DNA from: Ralstonia sp. SET104
GTDB taxonomy: Bacteria > Pseudomonadota > Gammaproteobacteria > Burkholderiales > Burkholderiaceae
Direction of reading: 5' to 3'
Length of the DNA: 64,000 nt
Assembly: GCF_003851545.1 (NCBI RefSeq)
Contig: NZ_BHVX01000002.1
Coordinates: 186,001-250,000, forward strand
Shown here: positions 39,247 through 50,412 of the stretch, in pieces
Numbering within the stretch: position 1 is the first letter of the stretch
Layout of the letters: the number at the start of each line of letters is the position of its first letter
Made by a program: the position numbers and the translations under genes
The notes under the pieces: generated by a model
The model's database searches: none
What the model was told of the DNA's origin: nothing
What the model saw: only the letters and a program-made list of their open reading frames with translations

Positions 39247-40569
39247 ATGTCGATCAAGAAGATTGCGGGGGCGGCGGCAGTGTTGGCCGCGTGTACGTTT
39301 GCGCAAAGCGCGTACGCAGTGACGGAAATCCAATGGTGGCATTCGATGGAAGGCGCCTTGAACGACAAGGTGAACGAGATCGCCACCAAGTTCAACGCCA
39401 GCCAGTCCGATTACAAGATCGTGCCGGTCTATAAGGGCCAGTACGATGAATCGCTGGCCGCAGGCATCGCAGCATTCCGCGCCGGCAACGCACCGGCCAT
39501 CCTGCAGGTGTTCGAAGTGGGCACGGCAACGATGATGAACGCCAAGGGCGCCATCGTGCCGGTGGCCAAGATCATGAAAGACGCGGGTGAGAAGTTTGAC
39601 CCGAAGGCCTACGTGCCGGCGGTGGCGGGTTACTACACGTCGAACAAGGGCGAGATGCTGTCGTTCCCGTTCAACAGCTCGACGACGATCATGTATTACA
39701 ACAAGGACGCCTTCAAGAAGGCTGGCCTTGATCCGAACAAGCCGCCCGCAACGTGGCAGGAAGTGGCCGTCGACTCGGCCAAGCTGAAGGCGGCTGGCGT
39801 GCCGTGCGGCTACACGACCGATTGGCAGTCGTGGGTGCATCTGGAGAGCTTCTCGGCGTGGCACAACGTGTCGTTCGCCACCGAGAACAACGGCTTTGGT
39901 GGTGCAAAGGCTCGCCTGAACTTCAACGGTCCGGTGCAGATCAAGCACATCGAGAACCTGCTCGACATGGAGAAGAAGGGCTACTTCACCTACGCCGGCC
40001 GCAAGGATGAGCCGAAGGCGAAGTTCATCGCGGGTGAGTGCGCCATGCATACAGGTTCGTCGGCAGCCCTGGCGAACATCCGCAAGGGCGTTGGCACGAA
40101 GTTCGCCTTCAGCCCCGCACCGCTGCCGTACGAAGCCGGTGTGCCGGGTGCGCCGCAGAACACCATCATCGGCGGTGCTTCGCTGTGGGTGATGGGCGGC
40201 CACAAGGCTGAGGAGTACAAGGGGGTGGCGAAGTTCTTCACGTTCCTGTCGCGCCCGGATATCCAGTCCGATTGGCACCAGTCGACCGGCTACCTGCCTG
40301 TCACGATGGAAGCGTATGAGCTGACGAAGAAGTCGGGCTACTACGACAAGAACCCGGGCGCCGACGTGGCCGTCAAGCAGATGATCGTGAAGACGACCGA
40401 CAAGTCGCGCGGGATCCGTCTGGGCAATTTCCCGCAGATCCGTCAGGTGATTGACGAAGAACTGGAAGCTGTCTGGGCCGGCAAAAAGACGCCGAAGGAA
40501 GCGCTGGACACGGCTGTGTCACGCGGCAACGAACTGCTCGTTCGCTTCGAGAAGACCGTTAAGGAATAA
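39247..40569 (+). CDS. ugpB: sn-Glycerol-3-phosphate ABC transporter, binding protein UgpB
   Basis: UgpB is the periplasmic receptor for glycerol-3-phosphate and its phosphodiesters. The 440-aa product has a signal peptide ([19 protein letters not shown]) and typical family segments: [48 protein letters not shown] and [16 protein letters not shown]. The second ATG (39247) sits 5 bases after AGGAG, better spacing than the ATG at 39244. It is the first gene of ugpBAECQ, with a Pho box upstream. Confidence 0.96.
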   Translation: MSIKKIAGAAAVLAACTFAQSAYAVTEIQWWHSMEGALNDKVNEIATKFNASQSDYKIVPVYKGQYDESLAAGIAAFRAGNAPAILQVFEVGTATMMNAKGAIVPVAKIMKDAGEKFDPKAYVPAVAGYYTSNKGEMLSFPFNSSTTIMYYNKDAFKKAGLDPNKPPATWQEVAVDSAKLKAAGVPCGYTTDWQSWVHLESFSAWHNVSFATENNGFGGAKARLNFNGPVQIKHIENLLDMEKKGYFTYAGRKDEPKAKFIAGECAMHTGSSAALANIRKGVGTKFAFSPAPLPYEAGVPGAPQNTIIGGASLWVMGGHKAEEYKGVAKFFTFLSRPDIQSDWHQSTGYLPVTMEAYELTKKSGYYDKNPGADVAVKQMIVKTTDKSRGIRLGNFPQIRQVIDEELEAVWAGKKTPKEALDTAVSRGNELLVRFEKTVKE

Positions 40570-40645
40570 GCGCAACAACGCGCTTGTCGTCAACCGCCGG
40601 CCTCGTGCGCTTGCACCGGCCGGCGGTGCGTTTTTGGAATGTCGT

Positions 40646-41527
40646 ATGGAAAAACGCGTCGTTTTCCGATCGCGCTGGCTGCCCTATGTGCTGGTCGCCC
40701 CGCAGATCGTCGTCACTCTGGTGTTCTTCTTCTGGCCCGCAGGACAGGCGCTGTATCAGTCGCTGCTGCGTCAGGATGCTTTTGGCATCAACCTCGAATT
40801 TGTGGGGCTGGAGAACTTTCGTGATCTCTTCAACGATCCGACCTACCTCGGGTCGTTCCAGACCACGGCCGTGTTCGCCATCGGCGTCGCGCTCGTCGGC
40901 TTGGGTTCTTCGTTGGCGCTGGCGTACTTTGCTGATCGCGCGTTGCGTGGCGCCACGTTCTACAAGACCCTGCTGATCTGGCCGTATGCCATTGCGCCGG
41001 CTGTGGCAGGCGTGCTGTGGAGCTTCCTGTTCAACCCGTCGCTGGGCATCGTGTCGTTCGTGATCCGCAAGATGGGCGTTGACTGGAACTTCGTACTCAA
41101 TGGTGGGCAAGCGCTGACGCTGGTGGTCATCATCGCGGCGTGGAAGCAGATCAGCTACAACTTCCTGTTCTTCCTCGCGGGGCTGCAGAGCATTCCCAAA
41201 TCGCTGATTGAAGCGGCGGCCATCGACGGTGCCGGGCCGTGGAAGCGTTTCTGGTCGATCGTGTTTCCGCTGCTCTCGCCCACCACGTTCTTCCTGATGG
41301 TAGTGAACGTTGTGTACGCGTTTTTTGACACCTTCGCCATTATCGATTCGGTCACGCAGGGCGGGCCGTTCAAGGCGACCGAGACGCTGGTGTTCAAGGT
41401 GTACCAGGACGGTGTGCGCGGGCTCGATATCGGCGGCTCCGCAGCGCAGTCGGTGATCCTCATGGGGCTGGTGATTGTGCTGACGATCGTGCAGTTCCGC
41501 TACGTTGAACGCAAAGTCCAATACTAA
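40646..41527 (+). CDS. ugpA: Glycerol-3-phosphate ABC transporter permease UgpA
   Basis: UgpA is one of two inner-membrane permease subunits of the Ugp importer. The 293-aa product has six predicted helices and the permease EAA loop ([26 protein letters not shown]) that contacts the ATPase. The ATG at 40646 ([20 protein letters not shown]) is the family start; the open frame reaches back into ugpB. It lies 76 bases after ugpB. Confidence 0.95.
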   Translation: MEKRVVFRSRWLPYVLVAPQIVVTLVFFFWPAGQALYQSLLRQDAFGINLEFVGLENFRDLFNDPTYLGSFQTTAVFAIGVALVGLGSSLALAYFADRALRGATFYKTLLIWPYAIAPAVAGVLWSFLFNPSLGIVSFVIRKMGVDWNFVLNGGQALTLVVIIAAWKQISYNFLFFLAGLQSIPKSLIEAAAIDGAGPWKRFWSIVFPLLSPTTFFLMVVNVVYAFFDTFAIIDSVTQGGPFKATETLVFKVYQDGVRGLDIGGSAAQSVILMGLVIVLTIVQFRYVERKVQY

Positions 41528-41545
41528 AAGGAGGGCACAAGAACC

Positions 41546-42394
41546 ATGATTGAACGCCGTCCATTCCTGGACTTCCTCACCCACGTCGTGCTGATCCTCG
41601 GTGTGATCGTCGTGGCGTTTCCGGTGTATGTGGTTTTTGTCGCGTCGTCGCTGACGACCGAGCAGGTGCTGCAAGCTCCGATGACGCTGATCCCCGGCCC
41701 GCACCTGATCGAGAATTACCGCGAAGTGCTTACGCATGGCATGGGCAATTCGGCCACGCCGGTGGGCACCATGCTGATGAACAGCCTGATCATGGCGCTG
41801 GGCATCTCGCTCGGGAAGATCGCGATCTCCATCATCTCGGCGTTTGCGATCGTCTATTTCCGCTTTCCGCTGCGCAAGACGTTCTTCTGGCTGATCTTTG
41901 TCACCCTGATGCTGCCGGTGGAGGTGCGGATCCTGCCCACCTACAAGGTGGTGTCGGATCTAGGCATGCTGAACAGCTACTTCGGTCTGACGATCCCGAT
42001 CATCGCGTCGGCCACCGCCACGTTCCTGTTCCGGCAGTTCTTCCTGACCATTCCCGATGAACTGGCAGAGGCCGCACGCATCGATGGCGCTGGCCCGCTC
42101 AAGTTCTTCTGGGACGTGGTGCTGCCGCTCTCGCGCACCAGCATCGCGGCGCTGTTCGTGATCCAGTTCATCTACGGCTGGAACCAGTACCTCTGGCCAC
42201 TGCTGATCACCACCGAAAAGAACATGACCCCGATCGTGCTGGGCGTGACGCAAATGATCTCCCGCTCCGGCGATTCCGCCACCGACTGGAACCTGCTGAT
42301 GGCCACTGTCATGCTGGCCATGCTGCCGCCCGCTGCGATCGTGATCGGCATGCAGCGGTGGTTCGTGAAGGGCCTGGTGGAAACCGAGAAATAA
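41546..42394 (+). CDS. ugpE: Glycerol-3-phosphate ABC transporter permease UgpE
   Basis: UgpE is the second permease subunit. The 282-aa product has six predicted helices and an EAA loop (ELAEAARIDGAGPLKFFWDVVLPLSRT), and ends MQRWFVKGLVETEK. It starts 18 bases after ugpA with the SD AGGAGG, so the genes are translated from one message. Confidence 0.96.
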   Translation: MIERRPFLDFLTHVVLILGVIVVAFPVYVVFVASSLTTEQVLQAPMTLIPGPHLIENYREVLTHGMGNSATPVGTMLMNSLIMALGISLGKIAISIISAFAIVYFRFPLRKTFFWLIFVTLMLPVEVRILPTYKVVSDLGMLNSYFGLTIPIIASATATFLFRQFFLTIPDELAEAARIDGAGPLKFFWDVVLPLSRTSIAALFVIQFIYGWNQYLWPLLITTEKNMTPIVLGVTQMISRSGDSATDWNLLMATVMLAMLPPAAIVIGMQRWFVKGLVETEK

Positions 42395-42412
42395 AAGAAT
42401 CGAAGACTCAAG

Positions 42413-43522
42413 ATGGCAAAACTGTCTCTACGCAACGTCCAAAAGCATTACGCCAACCTCCAGGTCGTGCATGGCATCGACATGGAAATTGGCGACGGGG
42501 AGTTCATCGTCATCGTCGGCCCGTCGGGCTGCGGCAAATCTACGCTGCTGCGCATGGTGGCGGGTCTGGAGCCCATCACTGGCGGTGAAGTGTGGATTGG
42601 CGATCGTGTTGTCAACGAACTGGAACCGGCCGAGCGCGATATTGCGATGGTGTTCCAGAACTACGCGCTGTATCCGCACATGAGCGTGTTCGACAACATG
42701 GCCTACGGTTTGAAGATTCGCGGCTTGCCCAAGAGCGATATTCAAGCGCGTGTGGAGCAGGCGGCGGGCATTCTGGAGCTCGGCAAACTGCTTGATCGCA
42801 AGCCCCGCCAGCTCTCGGGCGGTCAGCGCCAGCGTGTGGCCATGGGCCGTGCGATCGTGCGTGAGCCGGCCGTGTTCCTGTTCGACGAGCCGCTCTCCAA
42901 CCTGGATGCCAAGCTGCGGGTGCAGATGCGCTTGGAACTGAAGGATCTGCATCGCCGTCTGCGTACAACCAGCCTGTACGTAACGCACGATCAGGTCGAA
43001 GCCATGACGCTGGCCGACCGCATGATGGTGCTCAATGGCGGCCGGGTCGAGCAGATCGGCACACCGCTGGAGGTGTACTCGCGCCCGGCCAGCACCTTTG
43101 TCGCCAGCTTTATCGGCTCGCCGCCGATGAACCTCGTGCCCGTGTCGCGTAATGCCGGCGGGGGCTCGCAAATCCGCGTGGATGGTGCGAAGGAGGGCGC
43201 GAATGTGGGCAATGAGGCTGCCACGCTCGGTCATCTGCCGATGGGGCTTCACCTGCCGGAGCGCGCGCTGATGGGTTTGCGCCCGGAACACATCGAGCCG
43301 TGCTCGGCCGACCAGGCCATCGCCTTTATCGACGTACGTGTGGTCGAAGCCCTTGGCGCAGATGCCTTCGCATACGGTGCGCTGGCGGGTCATCCTGTTG
43401 TGGTGCGCCTGGAGCCGCACGCCAGCGTCAAGGCTGGCGACAAGCTGCCCATTACGGCCTCGGCCGAACACCTGCACTGGTTCGATCCAGAGAGCACGCG
43501 CCGCATCGAGGCCCTGGCATGA
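42413..43522 (+). CDS. ugpC: Glycerol-3-phosphate ABC transporter ATPase UgpC
   Basis: UgpC is the ATP-hydrolysing subunit. The 369-aa product has Walker [18 protein letters not shown], signature [20 protein letters not shown], Walker [15 protein letters not shown], the switch histidine in [18 protein letters not shown] and a C-terminal regulatory OB-type (MalK-like) domain. Its stop overlaps the ATG of ugpQ (ATGA at 43519-43522). Confidence 0.97.
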   Translation: MAKLSLRNVQKHYANLQVVHGIDMEIGDGEFIVIVGPSGCGKSTLLRMVAGLEPITGGEVWIGDRVVNELEPAERDIAMVFQNYALYPHMSVFDNMAYGLKIRGLPKSDIQARVEQAAGILELGKLLDRKPRQLSGGQRQRVAMGRAIVREPAVFLFDEPLSNLDAKLRVQMRLELKDLHRRLRTTSLYVTHDQVEAMTLADRMMVLNGGRVEQIGTPLEVYSRPASTFVASFIGSPPMNLVPVSRNAGGGSQIRVDGAKEGANVGNEAATLGHLPMGLHLPERALMGLRPEHIEPCSADQAIAFIDVRVVEALGADAFAYGALAGHPVVVRLEPHASVKAGDKLPITASAEHLHWFDPESTRRIEALA

Positions 43523-44271
43523 CCGACGCCCGCGCCTTGCCGGCCTGGCCGTATCCGCGCGCCATTGCGCACCGCGGCGCTGGCAAGCTGGCGCCGGAGA
43601 ACACGTTAGCGGCAGTCCGCCATGGTGCGTCGTTCGGCTATCGCATGTTCGAGTTCGACGTGAAGCTCTCGGGCGACGGCGCGGCTGTGCTGCTGCATGA
43701 CGCCACGCTCGATCGCACAACGAATGGCGCTGGCCGCCTCGATGCGCTCACGCTTGGCCAGATCGCGCAACTGGATGCCGGCAGCTGGCACAGCCCCGAC
43801 TACGCCGGTGAGCCGGTGCCCACGCTGGCAGCCATCGCTCGCTACCTGCGTGCCAATAGCTTCCTCGCCAATATCGAGATCAAACCGGTGCCGGGTGCAG
43901 AGCGGCGCACTGGAGCGGCCGTCGCGCTCGACGCGCGCATGCTGTGGGCAAACGCTGACGTGCCACCGCTGCTGTCGTCCTTTTCGGAAGAAGCACTGGC
44001 CGCCGCACGCGAAGCCGCTCCTGAGCTACCGCGCGCGTTGCTGCTCGACAAACTGCCCGCCGATTGGCTTGACCGTCTGCGCGCATTGGATTGCGCTGCG
44101 CTCGACGCCAACCACCGCGAACTGACGCCCGAGATCATTGACGAGGCACACGCAGCGGGCTTCCGCGTCTGCTGCTATACCGTCAACGACCTGGATCGCG
44201 CCCAGTTGCTCTGGAGCGCAGGGCTGGACGGCCTGATCACCGATTGGGTGGACCGCATTTCGCCCGCCTGA
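43519..44271 (+). CDS. ugpQ: Glycerophosphodiester phosphodiesterase UgpQ
   Basis: UgpQ is a cytoplasmic GDPD that splits glycerophosphodiesters to glycerol-3-phosphate and an alcohol, using substrates brought in by UgpBAEC. The 250-aa product has [23 protein letters not shown] (catalytic His), [17 protein letters not shown] (metal ligands), [10 protein letters not shown] and the C-terminal [13 protein letters not shown]. It overlaps ugpC by 4 bases. It completes ugpBAECQ. Confidence 0.95.
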   Translation: MTDARALPAWPYPRAIAHRGAGKLAPENTLAAVRHGASFGYRMFEFDVKLSGDGAAVLLHDATLDRTTNGAGRLDALTLGQIAQLDAGSWHSPDYAGEPVPTLAAIARYLRANSFLANIEIKPVPGAERRTGAAVALDARMLWANADVPPLLSSFSEEALAAAREAAPELPRALLLDKLPADWLDRLRALDCAALDANHRELTPEIIDEAHAAGFRVCCYTVNDLDRAQLLWSAGLDGLITDWVDRISPA

Positions 44272-44562
44272 ATGTGATGAAAGCACTGCTTTGACGTGGC
44301 ACAACGCGGGTCGTTTGTCACGTCAAAGAATCAGAATATTGCTTATAAACGTGCTATGCTTCTCGCCCGTGAAGACTTAGGTCCTTCCCGCACAACTTGT
44401 CTGTAAAAGCTGTCTCGGTGCCTCCCTTTTGCCATGCGCGATCCGGTCCGACCAGGTGATTTCAGGCGATTTAGTTTGCGATCCGCTAACCGGTCAAGCC
44501 GTGTCGCGGAAGGTTGATGAACCCGCTGAACTCCGGCAGACCCGGAGAAAAGTGAGCGCCCC
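44272..44562. other. ugpQ-odhA intergenic region and odhA leader
   Basis: This 291-base region has no gene. It contains a large imperfect palindrome (44289-44328) and a leader of unknown length before odhA. Candidate -10 sequences (TATAAA near 44344; TATGCT near 44354) have no convincing -35. Confidence 0.5.
44289..44328. promoter_or_regulatory. Imperfect 15-bp palindrome upstream of odhA
   Basis: CTTTGACGTGGCACA at 44289-44303 is mirrored by TTTGTCACGTCAAAG at 44314-44328 with two mismatches and a 10-base centre. No T-run follows, so it looks more like an operator than a terminator. The regulator is unknown. Confidence 0.55.
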
Positions 44563-47427
44563 ATGACTGAGCTGTATAAGCAGTACCTGGACACTTCGTA
44601 CCTGTCCGGCGGTAACGCCGCCTACGTTGAAGATCAGTACGAAGCGTACCTTCAAGATCCCACGTCCGTCAGCGAGGCATTGCGCGCGTACTTCGATGCG
44701 CTGCAGAACGTCCCCGCCGTCGACGGTTCCAACGCCCGGGATATCCCCCACGCCCCCATCGTTACCTCGTTTGCTGAGCGCGCCAAGTCCGGCCCGATCA
44801 GGACGATCGTCGCGTCTGCCGATTCCGACATGGGCCGCAAGCGTGTGTCGGCCACGCAACTGATTGCCGCGTACCGCAATGTGGGCCTGCGTTGGGCCGA
44901 TCTTGACCCGCTCAAGCGTCAGGAGCGCCCCCCGGTTCCGGATCTGGACCCGGCTTTCTACGGTTTCACCGAAGCCGACCAGGACATCGTTTTCAACGCC
45001 AGCAACACGTATTTCGGCAAGGAATCGATGAGCCTGCGCGAGCTGGTCAACAACCTGCGCGAAACGTACTGCGGCTCGATCGGCGCCGAATTCATGTACA
45101 TCAGCGACCAGGCGCAGAAGCGCTGGTGGCAGGAGCGTCTGGAAACCATCCGCTCCAAGCCGACGTTCTCGGCTGAAAAGAAAAAGCACATCCTGGAACG
45201 CCTGACGGCCGCTGAAGGCCTCGAGCGCTTCCTGCATACCAAGTACGTCGGTCAGAAGCGCTTCTCGCTGGAAGGCGGCGAAAGCTTCATTGCGGCCATG
45301 GACGAGCTGATCCAGCATTCCGGCGCCAAGGGCGTGCAGGAAATCGTGATCGGCATGGCGCACCGCGGCCGTCTGAACGTGCTGGTCAATACGCTGGGCA
45401 AGATGCCCGCCGATCTGTTTGCCGAATTCGAAGGCAAGCATGTGGACGACCTGCCGGCCGGCGACGTGAAGTACCACAAGGGCTTCTCGAGCGACGTGAC
45501 CACCCCGGGCGGCCCCGTTCACCTGTCGCTGGCGTTCAACCCGTCGCACCTGGAAATCGTCAACCCGGTTGTGGAAGGCTCAGTCAAGGCACGCCAGGAA
45601 CGCCGTGACGACAAGCACGGCGCGCAAGTGCTGGCTGTGCAGGTGCACGGTGACGCGGCCTTCGCGGGCCAGGGCGTCGTGATGGAAACGCTGAACCTCG
45701 CGCAAACGCGCGGCTACGGCACGGGCGGCACGATCCACATCGTCATCAACAACCAGATCGGCTTTACGACGTCGGACCCGCGCGACACGCGCTCGACGCT
45801 GTACTGTACTGACGTGGTCAAGATGATCGAAGCGCCGGTCCTGCACGTGAACGGCGACGATCCGGAAGCTGTCGTGCTGGCTATGCAACTGGCCGTGGAC
45901 TTCCGCACGGAATTCCAGAAGGACATCGCAGTCGACATCATCTGCTTCCGCAAGCTCGGCCACAACGAGCAAGACACGCCGGCGATGACGCAGCCGCTGA
46001 TGTACAAGAAGATCGGCACGCACCCCGGTACGCGCAAGTTGTACGCAGACAAGCTCGTCACGCAAAACACGCTGAAGACCGAAGAGCCGGACAGCCTGGT
46101 GCAGGAATTCCGCGCCGCCATGGATGCCGGTAAGCACACGGTTGACCCGGTGCTCTCGAACTTCAAGAACAAGTTCGCCGTAGATTGGCTGCCGTTCCTG
46201 AACCGCAAGTGGACGGATTCTGCCGACACCGCTGTGCCGATGGCCGAACTCAAGCGTCTGGCCGAGCGCATTACCGCCATTCCTGATCACTTCAAGCTGC
46301 ACCCGCTGGTTGAGAACGTCGTCAACAACCGCGCCAAGATGGGCAAGGGCGAGCTGTCGCTGGACTGGGGCATGGGGGAGCACCTTGCGTTCGCCTCGCT
46401 CGTGGCATCGGGCTACCCGGTGCGTATCACCGGTCAGGATGCTGGCCGCGGTACGTTCACGCACCGCCACGCTGTGCTGCACGACCAGAACCGCGAGCGC
46501 TGGGACGCCGGCAGCTACATCCCGCTGCAGAACGTGTCGGAAAGCCAGGCGCCGTTCACCGTGATTGACTCGGTGCTGTCGGAAGAGGCCGTGATGGGCT
46601 TCGAATACGGCTACTCGTCGGCTGAGCCGAACACGCTGGTGATCTGGGAAGCCCAGTTTGGCGACTTCGCCAACGGCGCACAGGTCGTGATCGACCAGTT
46701 CATCTCGTCGGGTGAAGTGAAGTGGGGCCGCGCCTCGGGCCTGACGCTGATGCTGCCGCACGGTTACGAAGGCCAGGGTCCGGAGCACAGCTCGGCGCGC
46801 CTGGAGCGTTACCTGCAGCTCTGCGCAGACCACAACATGCAAGTGGTGCAGCCGACCACGCCGGCGCAGATCTTCCACCTGCTGCGTCGCCAGATGATCC
46901 GCATGTTCCGCAAGCCGCTGATCATCCTGACGCCGAAGTCGCTGCTGCGCAGCAAGGACGCTGTGTCGCCGCTGTCGGATCTGGCCAAGGGTCATTTCGA
47001 AACGGTGATCGCCGATACGGCCGAGGATCTGAACGCCGCCAAGGTCAAGCGCGTCGTGGCGTGCTCGGGCAAGGTCTACTACGACCTGGTCAACGCCCGT
47101 AAGGAACGTGGCCTGACCGACACCGCCATCATCCGTGTGGAACAGCTCTATCCGTTCCCGCACAAGGCGTTCGCGGCCGAGCTGAAGAAGTACCCGAACC
47201 TCGCCGAAGTGGTGTGGTGCCAGGACGAACCGCAGAACCAGGGCGCCTGGTTCTTCGTGCAGCACTACATTCTGGAAAACATGACCGAGGGTCAGAAGCT
47301 GGGCTATGCAGGCCGTCCGGCATCGGCATCGCCGGCTGTGGGCTACTACGCGAAGCACAACGAGCAGCAGAAGGCGCTGATCGATGCCGCGTTCGGCAAG
47401 CTCAAGGGCTTCGTGCTGAACAAGTAA
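44563..47427 (+). CDS. sucA: 2-Oxoglutarate dehydrogenase E1 component
   Basis: This thiamine-diphosphate enzyme decarboxylates 2-oxoglutarate in the TCA cycle and passes the succinyl group to E2. The 954-aa product has the N-terminal helical segment SYLSGGNAAYVEDQYEAYLQDP, the ThDP-binding region (IGMAHRGRLNVLVNTLGK; GDAAFAGQGVVMETLNLAQ; IVINNQIGFTTSDP) and the transketolase-like C-terminal half (QDAGRGTFTHRHAVLHDQN, LPHGYEGQGPEHSSARLERYLQLC). Often named odhA in this group. It is the first gene of the odhA-odhB-odhL operon. Confidence 0.98.
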   Translation: MTELYKQYLDTSYLSGGNAAYVEDQYEAYLQDPTSVSEALRAYFDALQNVPAVDGSNARDIPHAPIVTSFAERAKSGPIRTIVASADSDMGRKRVSATQLIAAYRNVGLRWADLDPLKRQERPPVPDLDPAFYGFTEADQDIVFNASNTYFGKESMSLRELVNNLRETYCGSIGAEFMYISDQAQKRWWQERLETIRSKPTFSAEKKKHILERLTAAEGLERFLHTKYVGQKRFSLEGGESFIAAMDELIQHSGAKGVQEIVIGMAHRGRLNVLVNTLGKMPADLFAEFEGKHVDDLPAGDVKYHKGFSSDVTTPGGPVHLSLAFNPSHLEIVNPVVEGSVKARQERRDDKHGAQVLAVQVHGDAAFAGQGVVMETLNLAQTRGYGTGGTIHIVINNQIGFTTSDPRDTRSTLYCTDVVKMIEAPVLHVNGDDPEAVVLAMQLAVDFRTEFQKDIAVDIICFRKLGHNEQDTPAMTQPLMYKKIGTHPGTRKLYADKLVTQNTLKTEEPDSLVQEFRAAMDAGKHTVDPVLSNFKNKFAVDWLPFLNRKWTDSADTAVPMAELKRLAERITAIPDHFKLHPLVENVVNNRAKMGKGELSLDWGMGEHLAFASLVASGYPVRITGQDAGRGTFTHRHAVLHDQNRERWDAGSYIPLQNVSESQAPFTVIDSVLSEEAVMGFEYGYSSAEPNTLVIWEAQFGDFANGAQVVIDQFISSGEVKWGRASGLTLMLPHGYEGQGPEHSSARLERYLQLCADHNMQVVQPTTPAQIFHLLRRQMIRMFRKPLIILTPKSLLRSKDAVSPLSDLAKGHFETVIADTAEDLNAAKVKRVVACSGKVYYDLVNARKERGLTDTAIIRVEQLYPFPHKAFAAELKKYPNLAEVVWCQDEPQNQGAWFFVQHYILENMTEGQKLGYAGRPASASPAVGYYAKHNEQQKALIDAAFGKLKGFVLNK

Positions 47428-47563
47428 GCGGTATCTGCACCAAGGCGGCGGCTTCGGCTGTCGCCTTGGCGCATCTTCGCTCCCGAATTCCACCGTAATC
47501 GAATTGAAGCGCCGCTCCACAAGAAGAGGGAGCGGGCGCACATGAATCCAAGGAACCATCGAA

Positions 47564-48814
47564 ATGGCTATCGTTGAAGTCAAGGTCCCGCAGTTTTCCG
47601 AGTCCGTTGAAGAGGGCACGCTGATCTCCTGGAAGAAGAAGCCGGGCGAAGCCGTGGCCCAGGACGAAATCCTGATCGAAGTCGAGACCGACAAGGTCGT
47701 GCTGGAAGTGCCGGCTCCGTCGGCTGGCGTGCTGGCGGAAGTGCTGGTGGCGGACGGCGCAACCGTCACGTCGGAGCAACTGCTGGCGAAGATCGACACC
47801 GAAGGCAAGGCGGGCGCTGCTGCACCGGCCGCTGCCGCACCGGCGCCTGCTGCTGCCCCCGCACCGGCTGCTGCCGCTCCGGCCGCTGCTGCCACGGGTG
47901 GCGTGGCGATGCCGTCGGCTGCCAAGCTGATGGCCGAGAACAACCTGTCGGCGGGCCAAGTGGCCGGCACGGGCCGCGATGGACGTATTACCAAGGGTGA
48001 CGTGCTGGGTGCCGTGGCTGGTGGTGCCAAGCCGGCTGCCGCCGCTGCTCCGCAAGCCGCACGTCCGGCCTTGCAGCAAGTCGCTGCGCCGGTAGATTTC
48101 GCCGCCTTGGGCGACCGTCCGGAAGAGCGCGTGCCGATGAGCCGCCTGCGCGCCCGTATCGCCGAGCGCCTGGTGCAGTCGCAATCGACCAACGCCATCC
48201 TCACCACCTTCAACGAAGTCAACATGAAGCCGGTGATGGACTTGCGCGCCAAGTTCAAAGACCAGTTTGAGAAGACCCACGGCGTGAAGCTCGGCTTCAT
48301 GTCGTTCTTCGTGAAGGCTGCTGTCCATGCGCTGAAGAAGTACCCGATCATCAACGCTTCGGTGGACGGCAACGACATCGTCTACCACGGCTATTTCGAC
48401 ATCGGTATCGCTGTCGGCTCGCCGCGCGGTCTGGTGGTGCCTATTCTGCGCAATGCAGACCAGATGAGCCTGGCCGACATCGAAAAGAAGATCGCTGAAT
48501 TCGGCCAGAAGGCCAAGGACGGCAAGCTGACGCTGGACGACCTGACCGGCGGCACGTTCTCGATCTCGAACGGCGGCACGTTCGGCTCGATGCTGTCGAC
48601 CCCGATCATCAACCCGCCGCAATCGGCCATCCTGGGCGTGCACGCCACGAAGGACCGCGCTGTGGTGGAGAACGGTCAAGTCGTGGTTCGCCCGATGAAC
48701 TACCTGGCCATGTCCTACGACCACCGCATCATCGACGGCCGCGAAGCCGTGCTGGGCCTGGTCGCCATGAAGGAAGCGCTGGAAGATCCGGCTCGCCTGC
48801 TGCTGGACCTGTAA
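47564..48814 (+). CDS. sucB: Dihydrolipoyllysine succinyltransferase (2-oxoglutarate dehydrogenase E2)
   Basis: E2 is the core of the complex, transferring succinyl groups from a lipoyl arm to CoA. The 416-aa product has one N-terminal lipoyl domain (lipoylated Lys in [14 protein letters not shown]), an Ala/Pro-rich linker, a peripheral-subunit-binding domain ([32 protein letters not shown]), a second linker and the catalytic domain ending with the active-site His in [12 protein letters not shown]. Starts ATG after AAGGAA. Often named odhB. Confidence 0.97.
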   Translation: MAIVEVKVPQFSESVEEGTLISWKKKPGEAVAQDEILIEVETDKVVLEVPAPSAGVLAEVLVADGATVTSEQLLAKIDTEGKAGAAAPAAAAPAPAAAPAPAAAAPAAAATGGVAMPSAAKLMAENNLSAGQVAGTGRDGRITKGDVLGAVAGGAKPAAAAAPQAARPALQQVAAPVDFAALGDRPEERVPMSRLRARIAERLVQSQSTNAILTTFNEVNMKPVMDLRAKFKDQFEKTHGVKLGFMSFFVKAAVHALKKYPIINASVDGNDIVYHGYFDIGIAVGSPRGLVVPILRNADQMSLADIEKKIAEFGQKAKDGKLTLDDLTGGTFSISNGGTFGSMLSTPIINPPQSAILGVHATKDRAVVENGQVVVRPMNYLAMSYDHRIIDGREAVLGLVAMKEALEDPARLLLDL

Positions 48815-48884
48815 TCGACCACGTTGATGACACGAGACGCCGTTGCGCGCCACGCGCGGCGGCGTCCGAATCGAGGATTTCTCC

Positions 48885-50321
48885 ATGAGCAAAGAATTTG
48901 ACGTGCTGGTGATCGGCGCCGGCCCCGGCGGTTACATCGCCGCCATCCGCGCTGGCCAGTTGGGTCTGAACGTGGCCTGCTGCGAAGGCAACGCCTACGA
49001 CGATCCGAAGAGCGAGCCGCGTCTGGGCGGCACGTGCCTGAACGTCGGTTGCATTCCTTCCAAGGCGCTGCTGGCCTCGTCGGAAGAGTTCGAGAACGTG
49101 AACCACCACCTGGCCGACCACGGCATCACGGTGGAAGGCGCGAAGGTCGACGTCGCCAAGATGCTCAAGCGCAAGGACGACATCGTCGGCAAGATGACCA
49201 AGGGCATCGAGTTCCTGTTCCGCAAGAACAAGGTGACGCTGCTCAAGGGCTACGGCAAGTTCGTCGGCAAGACCGACGCTGGCTACCAGGTTGAGGTGGC
49301 AGGCAAGGCCGGCACGGAAGTCGTGACAGCCAAGCACGTGATCATCGCCACGGGCTCGAAGGCGCGCCATCTGCCGAACGTGCCGGTCGACAACGTGATC
49401 GTTGCCGACAACGAAGGCGCACTGAAGTTTGCCGAGGTGCCGAAGAAGCTGGGCGTGATCGGCGCCGGCGTGATCGGTCTGGAGCTGGGCTCGGTATGGC
49501 GCCGTCTGGGTGCCGAAGTGACGATTCTCGAAGCGCTGCCGAGCTTCCTCGGCGCGGCGGACGAATCGGTTGCCAAGGAAGCCAACAAGCTGCTGACCAA
49601 GCAGGGCCTGAAGATCAACGTTGGCGTGAAGGTGGGTGAGATCGAATCGTCGGCCAAGGGCGTGAAGGTCAACTACACCGACGCTGCCGGTGCCGCGCAA
49701 GTGCTGGAGTGCGACAAGCTGATCGTCTCGATCGGCCGCGTGCCGAACACCGACAACCTGGGCCTGGAAGCGATCGGCCTGGCGGCGGATCAGCGTGGCT
49801 TTATCGAGGTGGACGACCACTGCGCGACCAAGCTGCCGAACCTGTGGGCGATCGGTGACGTGGTGCGTGGCCCGATGCTGGCGCACAAGGCGGAAGACGA
49901 GGGCGTGGCCGTGGCCGAGCGCATCGTCGGCCAGAAGCCGCACATCGACTACAACTGCATTCCGTGGGTGATCTACACCTTCCCGGAAATCGCATGGGTC
50001 GGTAAGACCGAGCAACAACTGAAGGCCGAAGGCCGCGAGACCAAGGCTGGCCAGTTCCCGTTCATGGCCAACGGCCGTGCGCTGGGCATGGGCGCATCCG
50101 ACGGTTTCGTCAAGATCATCGCCGATGCGAAGACCGACGAAATCCTGGGCGTGCACATCGTGGCGGCCAACGCGTCGGACTTGGTGGCTGAAGCCGTCGT
50201 GGCAATGGAGTTCAAGGCTGCGGCTGAAGACATCGGCCGTATCTGCCATCCGCACCCGTCGATGTCGGAAGTGATGCGCGAAGCAGCGCTGGCGGTCGAC
50301 AAGCGTCAGCTCAATATGTAA
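48885..50321 (+). CDS. lpdA: Dihydrolipoyl dehydrogenase (E3)
   Basis: This flavoprotein reoxidises the lipoyl arm and reduces NAD. The 478-aa product has an FAD-binding GAGPGG motif ([15 protein letters not shown]), the redox-active disulphide [16 protein letters not shown], an NAD-binding [17 protein letters not shown] and the C-terminal active-site [15 protein letters not shown]. The ATG at 48885 is the family start; the frame opens 14 codons earlier. The operon-encoded copy is often named odhL in this group. A perfect 10-bp hairpin follows without a T-run. Confidence 0.97.
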   Translation: MSKEFDVLVIGAGPGGYIAAIRAGQLGLNVACCEGNAYDDPKSEPRLGGTCLNVGCIPSKALLASSEEFENVNHHLADHGITVEGAKVDVAKMLKRKDDIVGKMTKGIEFLFRKNKVTLLKGYGKFVGKTDAGYQVEVAGKAGTEVVTAKHVIIATGSKARHLPNVPVDNVIVADNEGALKFAEVPKKLGVIGAGVIGLELGSVWRRLGAEVTILEALPSFLGAADESVAKEANKLLTKQGLKINVGVKVGEIESSAKGVKVNYTDAAGAAQVLECDKLIVSIGRVPNTDNLGLEAIGLAADQRGFIEVDDHCATKLPNLWAIGDVVRGPMLAHKAEDEGVAVAERIVGQKPHIDYNCIPWVIYTFPEIAWVGKTEQQLKAEGRETKAGQFPFMANGRALGMGASDGFVKIIADAKTDEILGVHIVAANASDLVAEAVVAMEFKAAAEDIGRICHPHPSMSEVMREAALAVDKRQLNM

Positions 50322-50343
50322 CTGCTCGCCGCGAGGCAAGCAC

Positions 50344-50375
50344 GATGCCCGGCCATCCACAAGATGCCGGGCATC
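50344..50375 (+). repeat. Perfect 10-bp inverted repeat between lpdA and zapE
   Basis: GATGCCCGGC at 50344-50353 pairs with GCCGGGCATC at 50366-50375 around a 12-base loop. No T-run follows. It may act as a message-stabilising or partial termination structure. Confidence 0.6.
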
Positions 50376-50412
50376 AGTCCATTTGGGCCACCAAACGGCC
50401 GGCCCCACGCAG

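Noticed and set aside
44289-44328. Palindrome as the ugp operon terminator
   Set aside because: No T-run follows the right arm and the centre is 10 bases with mismatches in the arms, so termination is not supported.
45580-48378. Very long minus-strand open frame (932 codons) opposite sucA-sucB
   Set aside because: Antisense shadow caused by strong GC codon bias in the sense genes; no protein family features and no SD.
48729-50408. 559-codon minus-strand frame opposite lpdA
   Set aside because: Complementary shadow of a well-identified gene; composition rich in His/Arg/Gln as expected for antisense frames.
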